A DNA stretch of 11,383 bases from Candidatus Methanolliviera sp. GoM_oil (GTDB taxonomy: Archaea; Halobacteriota; Methanoliparia; Methanoliparales; Methanoliparaceae), in assembly GCA_902158735.1 (NCBI GenBank), contig CABGHG010000042.1, positions 1-11,383 of the forward strand, in the 5' to 3' direction. Below the pieces are notes generated by a model. It had not been told where the DNA came from, ran no database searches, and worked only from the letters and a program-made list of their open reading frames with translations. Every line of letters starts with the position of its first letter. Positions within the stretch are counted from its first letter, which is position 1. The position numbers and the translations under genes are program-made. This document shows, one piece after another, positions 1 to 4,723 of this stretch.

Positions 1-213
1 TTTATGACGGATTATTTCAAATATGAAACCTTGGGGAAGGATATAATTATTCAGGCCGGGGGTGGCGTTCACGGTCATCCTGATGGGTCTTTGGCGGGCG
101 CAAGAGCATTGAGAGAATCGGTGGATGCTTGTATGGAAGGAATAGAACTTAAAGAGTATGCAAAGACACATGAAGAGCTTTGGAAGGCGATAGAGAAGTG
201 GGGTGTTGTCTAA
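1..213 (+). CDS. rbcL: Form III-like ribulose-bisphosphate carboxylase large chain, C-terminal end (5' truncated by window)
   Basis: The reading frame is open from the first base of the window, so the gene starts upstream; the ATG at position 4 is internal. The visible 70 residues contain the RuBisCO phosphate-binding loop IIIQAGGGVHGHPDGS followed by AGARALRESVDACMEGI and a terminal KTHEELWKAIEKWG helix. This corresponds to the last beta-strand and loop of the RuBisCO barrel, where backbone amides of the GGG turn bind one phosphate of the substrate. The GVHGHPDG form is typical of archaeal form III enzymes rather than the plant-type GTLGHPWG. Form III enzymes carboxylate ribulose-1,5-bisphosphate to two 3-phosphoglycerates, usually in AMP/nucleoside degradation; some archaea use them in a fixation cycle. 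The active-site lysine lies outside the window, so activity and exact subtype cannot be checked here. The next gene (PurH-like) is also in nucleotide metabolism. Confidence 0.9.
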   Translation, partial: FMTDYFKYETLGKDIIIQAGGGVHGHPDGSLAGARALRESVDACMEGIELKEYAKTHEELWKAIEKWGVV

Positions 214-398
214 GGGGTTTATGAGAAGGATATTGGAACGTGAGAGGAGAGGTGAATAACAGTTCGTATATCCTTCAAACCGGACGAAACTCAAAAACCG
301 AATGGAAGAATGGATCGACGACGGGAAGAATAGCGTAATGATCTGGCTATCCTAAATATCCTGGTCTTGCCATCTATCCAACGCTCGAGTCGGACGAA

Positions 399-411
399 GA
401 AATATTTAAAT
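399..411 (+). promoter_or_regulatory. Putative TATA box of the purH-like gene
   Basis: An AT-rich stretch, AAATATTTAAAT, follows the purine-rich CGGACGAAG, resembling an archaeal BRE plus TATA box. The expected transcription start about 25 bases downstream falls near 430. That leaves a very short leader containing GGTGGAG (433-439) before the ATG at 445. The rest of 214-398 shows no convincing gene or structure. The assignment rests on sequence and spacing only. Confidence 0.5.
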
Positions 412-444
412 CTGACCACCAAAGATTACGTGGTGGAGAGATGA

Positions 445-1884
445 ATGAAGATAAAAAGTGCAATTCTTAACACTTGGAACAATAAAGGGATGGTAGAGTT
501 CGCAGAAGGTCTCCTAAATCTTGGAATTGAAGTTCGAGGAATCGGAGAGACGGCTAAACTTTTAAGCAAGGATCATATCAAAGTAAAAGATCTACCGAAA
601 GATTCTTTCTCATATCTCTACGAGATGCTCGATAGTATAGAAGATTTTTTGTTCGTCTCCAACTTAGAGCCAATAGACCCTTTAAAAGACGAGATGAAAG
701 AAACAGCGAAAGATTTTGATCGTGCTCAATTGATAAAGCTTGCCGCAAAGAATTATGATCGTTGTGCCGTCCTCATAGATCCAGAGGATTACAAAGATAT
801 GCTAAATACTATCTCTAAAGGTGAATTAGATCTAAGATATAGAAGGAGGCTCGCATCGAAGGCATTAAACTATGCGATAAGATACGAGATCCTCCTGTCC
901 TCCGAGATTTCCGATGAAGAAGAAAAATTTCCAGATATATTAAATTTGAGCTTTAAGAAGGCAGAAGATTTAAGATATGGCGAAAATTATCACCAGAAGG
1001 CCGCTTTTTACATAAATGATACTGATGAGCCGTCTATCGCATCGGCAAAACAGATACACGGAAAAGAACTCTCATATAATAATATAATGGATGCCAACAA
1101 CGCGATAGAATGCGTTAAGGAGTTTGATGATCCGACGATCGTGATAATGAAGCATGCAACACCAACAGGAATTGCATCATCCGATGATCTTGTTTTAGCG
1201 TGGAGAGATGCCTTTGCAACGGACATCTATTCTCCCTTTGGCGGAATCGTGAGCGTTAATAGGGAATTAGAAGAAGATCTGGCGGAAGATCTCTCAAAGT
1301 TATTCCTTGAGGTGGTGATAGCACCATCCTTCAAAGAGAGAAGCATCGAGATTCTCGGGAGAAGAAAGAACCTGATCCTTCTGGAAGTTAGAGGACTTGG
1401 AGACGATTTAAACTTTGAAGAAGAGAGAAGATTAGATTTTAGAAGTGTCTCCGGAGGACTATCTATCCAAGAGAGAGATGATGCGAAGATGATCCCGGAT
1501 GAGTGGAAGGTCGTAACCGATAAAAGACCGTCGAGAGAGGATATAGAATCTATGGTATTCGGTTTTAAGTGTGCAAAATGGGTGAGATCGAACGCGATCG
1601 TCTTCGTGAAGGAGAAGAGAACGGTTGGAATTGGGGGAGGGCAGACGTCCCGCGTGGATTCTTCGTGGATCGCGACGCAGAAGGGAAAAGGGAATATAAA
1701 TGATTCTATCATGGCAAGCGATGCATTCTTCCCGTTCAGGGATGCGATAGACGTCGCAAAAGAGTTTAAGATAAGGGGAATAGTTCAGCCCGGAGGATCT
1801 ATAAGGGATAATGAAGTGATAGAGGCGGCGAATGAGTACGGTGTTTTTATGGTCTTCACCGGACAGAGGTGTTTCAGGCACTAA
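445..1884 (+). CDS. purH: PurH-type AICAR formyltransferase with degenerate IMP cyclohydrolase domain
   Basis: A 479-residue protein of de novo purine synthesis, cytosolic. The C-terminal two thirds (about residues 160-479) are a clear AICAR formyltransferase, which moves a formyl group from 10-formyl-tetrahydrofolate to AICAR. Visible motifs are RYGENYHQ (177-184), KELSYNNIMDANNA (207-220), the catalytic Lys-His pair in IMKHATPTG (K236, H237), GIGGGQTSR (395-403), SDAFFPFRD (425-433) and the terminal QPGGSIRDNEVI. The N-terminal domain keeps the outline of the MGS-like cyclohydrolase fold (NNKGMVEFAEGL, GETAKLL, KLAAKN). It lacks the GRVKTLHPKVHGG segment, and the NLYPF tyrosine is replaced (SNLEPID, residues 72-78). 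The whole protein is about 50 residues shorter than usual bifunctional PurH. I infer that it is monofunctional and that IMP ring closure is done by another enzyme. The start at 445 is preceded by GGTGGAG; an ATG at 441 is out of frame. Confidence 0.93.
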   Translation: MKIKSAILNTWNNKGMVEFAEGLLNLGIEVRGIGETAKLLSKDHIKVKDLPKDSFSYLYEMLDSIEDFLFVSNLEPIDPLKDEMKETAKDFDRAQLIKLAAKNYDRCAVLIDPEDYKDMLNTISKGELDLRYRRRLASKALNYAIRYEILLSSEISDEEEKFPDILNLSFKKAEDLRYGENYHQKAAFYINDTDEPSIASAKQIHGKELSYNNIMDANNAIECVKEFDDPTIVIMKHATPTGIASSDDLVLAWRDAFATDIYSPFGGIVSVNRELEEDLAEDLSKLFLEVVIAPSFKERSIEILGRRKNLILLEVRGLGDDLNFEEERRLDFRSVSGGLSIQERDDAKMIPDEWKVVTDKRPSREDIESMVFGFKCAKWVRSNAIVFVKEKRTVGIGGGQTSRVDSSWIATQKGKGNINDSIMASDAFFPFRDAIDVAKEFKIRGIVQPGGSIRDNEVIEAANEYGVFMVFTGQRCFRH

Positions 1885-1904
1885 AATCTTTCATTTGTAG
1901 AAGT

Positions 1905-1924
1905 GATCAAAGATCGAAGATTTG
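1905..1924 (+). repeat. Triloop hairpin repeat, copy 1 (degenerate)
   Basis: Contains the core ATC-GAA-GAT (1913-1921) in CAAAGATCGAAGATTTG, which would be a perfect stem apart from one extra G. It also overlaps GATC-AAA-GATC (1905-1915). It lies just outside the probable left end of the IscB unit, where the guide sequence would be taken from. Confidence 0.55.
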
Positions 1925-1942
1925 CGACTGAGGTGATGAGGT

Positions 1943-1988
1943 CAACTACCCCTCCCTTACGGAAGGGGCTTAAATAAGCCTCTAGTTG
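1943..1988 (+). repeat. Left-end branched hairpin of the IscB unit
   Basis: CAACTA (1943-1948) pairs with TAGTTG (1983-1988) and encloses two further perfect hairpins: CCCTT-ACGG-AAGGG (1954-1967) and GGCTT-AAAT-AAGCC (1967-1980), which share one G. The GGGGG run at 1993-1997 could alternatively pair with the CCCCT, suggesting switching between structures. Directly upstream, TGAGGTGATGAGGT is a short tandem repeat. The region is likely both the transposon left end and the 5' part of the guide RNA scaffold. Confidence 0.7.
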
Positions 1989-2067
1989 ATTAGGGGGTTT
2001 AACAAAATGTTAAACAGAAGTTGTTTAGGTTATGACACCATGGAACGCTCCTCTAATCCCATGCATT

Positions 2068-2084
2068 GCAAATCGAAGATTTGC
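2068..2084 (+). repeat. Triloop hairpin repeat, copy 2
   Basis: GCAAATC-GAA-GATTTGC: a perfect 7-base-pair stem with a GAA loop, inside the predicted omega-RNA region. Confidence 0.75.
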
Positions 2085-2088
2085 GAGC

Positions 2089-2107
2089 AGCAGATCAAAG
2101 ATCTGCT
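2089..2107 (+). repeat. Triloop hairpin repeat, copy 3
   Basis: AGCAGATC-AAA-GATCTGCT: a perfect 8-base-pair stem with an AAA loop, 4 bases after copy 2. The stem sequence differs from the other copies but stays fully paired. Confidence 0.7.
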
Positions 2108-2181
2108 ACAACTGTCGTCTAACTTTAAAAGTCTGAAAGGGGTTAAGGACGGTGAGTTAGATGTAAAAAGCCTTTATGGTT

Positions 2182-2198
2182 GGAAATCGAAGGTTTCC
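2182..2198 (+). repeat. Triloop hairpin repeat, copy 4
   Basis: GGAAATC-GAA-GGTTTCC: a 7-base-pair stem including one T-G wobble, with a GAA loop. Confidence 0.65.
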
Positions 2199-2204
2199 CC
2201 ATCC

Positions 2205-2223
2205 CAAAAATCGAAGATTTTTG
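2205..2223 (+). repeat. Triloop hairpin repeat, copy 5
   Basis: CAAAAATC-GAA-GATTTTTG: a perfect 8-base-pair stem with a GAA loop, 6 bases after copy 4 and about 55 bases before the likely iscB start. Confidence 0.75.
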
Positions 2224-2279
2224 AGGACAACATCTCCGAAGAGGCCAAACACTTTGTTACTAAAAAAAGTGAACAGGAC

Positions 2280-3584
2280 TTGAGAGTTCCTGCTTATGTT
2301 TTTGTTTTAAATATGCGTGGAAATCCGTTAATGCCGACAAAACCGCAAAAGGCCAGAAAATTGCTAAAAGAGGGGAAAGCAAAAGTAGTAAAGAGAATAC
2401 CCTTTACTATACAACTCTTGTATCCAACAGGTGAAGCAAGGCAGGATATAATCTTGAAAGTAGATGCGGGGTATTCTTTTGTCGGAATCAGCGCAACAAC
2501 AGATACCAGAGAACTATTTGCAGAAGAAGTAGAATTGAGAGGTAATATACCAAGGCTAATTGAGAAAAGAAGAATGTATCGTAGAAATAGAAGGGGCAGA
2601 TTATGGCATAGAAAACCAAGATTTCTAAATAGAACTGGTAGTAAAAAGAAAGGATGGTTTGCACCAAGTATTCAGCATAAGTTGGACACTCATATAAGAT
2701 TAGTAGATAATACGAAGAAGATTCTGCCAATATCCAGAACTATTATTGAAGTTGTCTCATTCGATACTCAAAAGATGCAGAATCCTGAGATCGAAGGAAT
2801 AGAATACCAACAAGGAGGATTACAGGGATATGCAGCCAGAGAGTACCTGTTAGAAAAATGGGGAAGGAAATGTGCTTATTGCGGAAAGACAGATATTCCG
2901 TTAGAAATAGAGCACATAATTCCAAAATCCAGGGGTGGTTCAAATAGAATTTCAAATCTAACTATATCTTGCCATGAGTGCAATCAAGAAAAGGGCAACA
3001 AAACTGCGGAAGAGTTTGGTCACCCAAACATACAGAAGAAAGCCAAAAAACCTTTGAAAGCAGCAGCATTCATGAATATTGTTAGACAAAAGTTAGTTGA
3101 GATTTTAGATTGCGAATCTACGTATGGATATATCACAAAATACAACAGAATCAAAGCAGGATTAGAAAAATCTCATATAAACGATGCTTTTTCACTAGAA
3201 GACGGTTCTCAACACGATCAAAAGCGTACTGGTCAGATATTTATAGCAAAACAGGTTAGACGACAAAATCGTTCTTTGTTTAAAGCAAACCTGTTAAAAG
3301 GAGGAAGGAAAAAAAGAAATACTGTAAGAGAAGTAAACGGGTTTAGACGATTTGATAAAGTGTTATACAAAAGTAAAGATGGAAAAAACAAGAAAGAATG
3401 TTTCATATATGGATTGAGAAAAAGTGGTTATTTTGATGTACGAAGCATAAATGGTGAGAAGATAGACGCGTCAGTAAAAAGTAAAAAACTAAAATTGTTA
3501 GAGAAAGCAAAGGGAATAATATTGGAGGTGAACAGGCAATTCCTCCCCTCCCTTACGGAAGAGGTCTCCTTGCCTATAAGATGA
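2280..3584 (+). CDS. iscB: IscB RNA-guided HNH/RuvC endonuclease
   Basis: About 434 residues from a TTG at 2280, a typical IscB length. IscB is the transposon-encoded ancestor of Cas9 and cuts DNA guided by an omega-RNA. Domains in order: PLMP domain (RGNPLMPTKPQKARKLL, about residues 13-29); RuvC-I with Asp62 in KVDAGYSFVGISAT; arginine-rich bridge helix (RRMYRRNRRGRLWHRK, 97-112); RuvC-II with Glu157 in IIEVVSFDTQKMQNPEI; HNH (about 196-240) with zinc cysteines CAYC and CHEC and catalytic His212 in EIEHIIPKSRGG; RuvC-III YGYITKYNR plus KSHINDAF (H299, D302); C-terminal target-adjacent domain (QVRRQNRSLFKANLLKGGRKKRNT, FRRFDKV, SGYFDVR). All expected catalytic residues are present, so it should be active. 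The start is uncertain: the family normally begins just before the PLMP domain (TTG 2280, or ATG 2313), but the frame is open back to 1986, with an ATG at 2007 behind an AGGGGGT. The last codons overlap the right-end hairpin. Confidence 0.95.
   Translation: MRVPAYVFVLNMRGNPLMPTKPQKARKLLKEGKAKVVKRIPFTIQLLYPTGEARQDIILKVDAGYSFVGISATTDTRELFAEEVELRGNIPRLIEKRRMYRRNRRGRLWHRKPRFLNRTGSKKKGWFAPSIQHKLDTHIRLVDNTKKILPISRTIIEVVSFDTQKMQNPEIEGIEYQQGGLQGYAAREYLLEKWGRKCAYCGKTDIPLEIEHIIPKSRGGSNRISNLTISCHECNQEKGNKTAEEFGHPNIQKKAKKPLKAAAFMNIVRQKLVEILDCESTYGYITKYNRIKAGLEKSHINDAFSLEDGSQHDQKRTGQIFIAKQVRRQNRSLFKANLLKGGRKKRNTVREVNGFRRFDKVLYKSKDGKNKKECFIYGLRKSGYFDVRSINGEKIDASVKSKKLKLLEKAKGIILEVNRQFLPSLTEEVSLPIR
3534..3575 (+). 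repeat. Right-end hairpin of the IscB unit
   Basis: AGGCAA (3534-3539) pairs with TTGCCT (3570-3575) around the shared 17-mer CCCCTCCCTTACGGAAG (3545-3561) and GAGG. The inner part can pair as CCT..CTT-ACGG-AAGAGG with a two-base bulge. The hairpin lies within the 3' end of iscB, so the last 17 residues of IscB are dictated by transposon-end sequence. Confidence 0.65.
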
Positions 3585-3765
3585 ACGTCCGCCGTTCTAC
3601 TTTGGATCTGGATATCCACCAGGTGAATGAAGAGATAGAGAGGGTAAATTTGCCTGAAGATGTAGAATAAGAGGGATAGAGGGCGTGAATGTTGTGGAAG
3701 ATCTCTCTGATGAGATTAAAGCCAGAATAGATAGTTTGTTGTGTGAAAATAAGCGATTATTTTGA
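3581..3765 (+). other. Two tiny possible ORFs or gene remnant next to the IscB unit
   Basis: Immediately after iscB, ATG 3581 opens a 29-residue frame (MNVRRSTLDLDIHQVNEEIE..., stop 3668-3670). It overlaps the IscB stop and has no ribosome site. Fourteen bases later, GTG 3685 opens a 26-residue frame (VNVVEDLSDEIKARIDSLLC..., stop 3763-3765), preceded by GAGGG. Both read like helical, charged protein rather than random sequence. They could be small genes, or the broken tail of a gene hit by the insertion. I recognise no family; this is a low-confidence entry meant to record the stretch. Confidence 0.25.
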
Positions 3766-3803
3766 GTTTTATTCACAATATAAGGATGGATGTGTAGGGT
3801 AAA

Positions 3804-4058
3804 ATGTTCGAAGGAAGAATGAAGAAGGAAGATGTGGAAGAATTGGTAGATATCGTAATGGACTCGATCGTAAGTAGTTTGGAGAAGAACACACCGAGAC
3901 TGGTGGGCATCGTAATGATGGCGCTGAAACAATTCGACGAGCAGCTAGAAAAGATGGCGGAGGAGGACGGGACCTATTCTGCTTGGAAGGAGTTTATGGA
4001 TGCGATGAGGTCACTGCAAGATAAGTATGAACGCTCCGGATACGAAGGTTACCGGTGA
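3804..4058 (+). CDS. Small acidic helical protein of unknown function
   Basis: An 84-residue protein, MFEGRMKKEDVEELVDIVMD at its start, predicted almost entirely alpha-helical and strongly charged, with no cysteines, signal peptide or membrane segment. I do not recognise the family. A second in-frame ATG at 3819 (MKKEDVEEL) is an alternative start. The upstream CACAATATAAGG (about 3772-3783) lies some 26 bases before the ATG and could act as a TATA box for a nearly leaderless transcript; GGGT at 3797-3800 is a weak ribosome site. Its codon use resembles the neighbouring genes. It ends 116 bases before grpE, with a promoter in between, so it is probably not part of the chaperone operon. Confidence 0.6.
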   Translation: MFEGRMKKEDVEELVDIVMDSIVSSLEKNTPRLVGIVMMALKQFDEQLEKMAEEDGTYSAWKEFMDAMRSLQDKYERSGYEGYR

Positions 4059-4093
4059 ATCTGATTTCAACCATCGAAGCAGACTGAGTTGGT

Positions 4094-4110
4094 CGAAACC
4101 TTTATATATA
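4094..4110 (+). promoter_or_regulatory. Strong archaeal promoter (BRE + TATA) of the grpE-dnaK operon
   Basis: CGAAACC directly followed by TTTATATATA is close to the archaeal BRE/TATA consensus. Transcription should begin about 25 bases downstream, near 4130. The leader then carries a small stem-loop, GGGGA-ATTC-TCCCC (4139-4152), and an AAGGGG ribosome-site candidate (4162-4167) before the ATG at 4175. I see no clear palindromic operator such as the CTAAC-N5-GTTAG site described for the Archaeoglobus heat-shock regulator; only a single GTTAG (4134-4138) is present. Confidence 0.75.
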
Positions 4111-4174
4111 ACTACAAATTACTACTGACAAATAGTTAGGGGAATTCTCCCCAATTCAGCCAAGGGGTATTATA

Positions 4175-4723
4175 ATGGTATGCGAAGAAACGGAATTATC
4201 ATCGGAAGAAAGAGAAGAATATAAAGAACTTGAAACGAGGATAGGACGACTTAAAAAAGATTTAGAAGAGGAGAAAGAGAGATCCAACAAGTATCTGGAG
4301 AGATTAGAATATCTACAGGCTGAATTTGATAACTATAAAAAGGTGATGGACAAAAAGATCGAGGAGTACAAAAAGACTGCAGGCGAGTCTTTAATATTAA
4401 AACTGATAGACATCTATGAGGGTATGGAAAAGTGTATTGAGAACTGGTTTGAGACCGAGGAAGATGAGAGGTTGGTGGGTATCATGCTAATCTATGATCA
4501 ACTCAAAAAGATTTTAAAGGAGAAGGGTCTAAAAGAGATAGAGAGCATCGGTAAGAGATACGATCCCTTCTTGCACGAGGTTTTATCTGTAGAGGAGAGA
4601 GACGATTGTGAGGAGGATACAATTTTGGAAGAATTTAGAAGAGGTTACAAGTTAAATTCAAAGGTTATCAGATATTCTGTAGTTAAAGTAGCTAAAAAAC
4701 CAGAGGTGAAAGAGAATGGCTAA
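4175..4723 (+). CDS. grpE: Nucleotide exchange factor GrpE
   Basis: A 182-residue cytosolic co-chaperone that releases ADP from DnaK and so resets its substrate cycle; GrpE acts as a dimer. Residues about 10-70 form a long charged coiled coil ending in the family motif YLQAEFDNYKK (46-56). A helical bundle follows (ESLILKLIDIYEGMEKCIEN), and the C-terminal beta domain is marked by GIMLIYDQLKKILKEKGLKEI (102-122), YDPFLHEVLSVEE (129-141) and GYKLNSKVIRYSVVKVAK (157-174). It overlaps the start of dnaK by 8 bases, which indicates translational coupling, and the promoter at about 4100 lies directly upstream. Cysteines at positions 3, 87 and 145 are somewhat unusual but not diagnostic. Confidence 0.95.
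   Translation: MVCEETELSSEEREEYKELETRIGRLKKDLEEEKERSNKYLERLEYLQAEFDNYKKVMDKKIEEYKKTAGESLILKLIDIYEGMEKCIENWFETEEDERLVGIMLIYDQLKKILKEKGLKEIESIGKRYDPFLHEVLSVEERDDCEEDTILEEFRRGYKLNSKVIRYSVVKVAKKPEVKENG

Larger units (their letters stand above)
1930..2279 (+). ncRNA. Predicted omega-RNA (IscB guide RNA scaffold) region
   Basis: About 350 bases between purH and the conserved start of IscB contain dense secondary structure: the branched left-end hairpin (1943-1988) and four perfect or near-perfect triloop hairpins (2068-2084, 2089-2107, 2182-2198, 2205-2223). Single-stranded-looking linkers lie between them. In known IscB systems the omega-RNA is encoded directly upstream of iscB on the same strand, and its guide is taken from sequence just outside the left end. 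Here the guide would be read from roughly 1915-1940. The borders and the claim that it is transcribed as a functional RNA are inference. The same frame is also open as protein through this region. Confidence 0.55.
1935..3580 (+). mobile_element. IscB-carrying IS200/IS605-like unit without a transposase
   Basis: The unit is defined by a structured left end (1943-1988), a complete iscB gene and a structured right end (3534-3575). Both ends contain the identical 17-mer CCCCTCCCTTACGGAAG (1949-1965 and 3545-3561) inside a hairpin. Subterminal hairpins in the same orientation at both ends are what the IS200/IS605 superfamily uses as recognition sites for its Y1 transposase TnpA. No tnpA is present between the ends or nearby, so the unit would have to be moved in trans or be immobile. 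Exact borders cannot be fixed: this superfamily makes no target duplications, and I see no empty site to compare. The coordinates are therefore approximate. Confidence 0.6.

Noticed and set aside
252..338. 28-codon GTG frame (VNNSSYILQTGRNSKTEWKN...) between rbcL and purH
   Set aside because: Too short, no clear ribosome site of its own, no recognised family; an open frame of this length is expected by chance.
1459..1881. Long minus-strand frames opposite purH (also at 1227-1712)
   Set aside because: They lie antisense to a clearly coding gene; their residues mirror the purH codons and show no domain.
1943..1988. Branched structure considered as a tRNA or tRNA fragment
   Set aside because: Only two short inner hairpins, no T-loop or anticodon-arm consensus, too short; it fits a transposon end better.
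4069..4091. CAAC...GTTG short inverted repeat before the grpE promoter
   Set aside because: Only four base pairs with a long loop, not distinguishable from chance.
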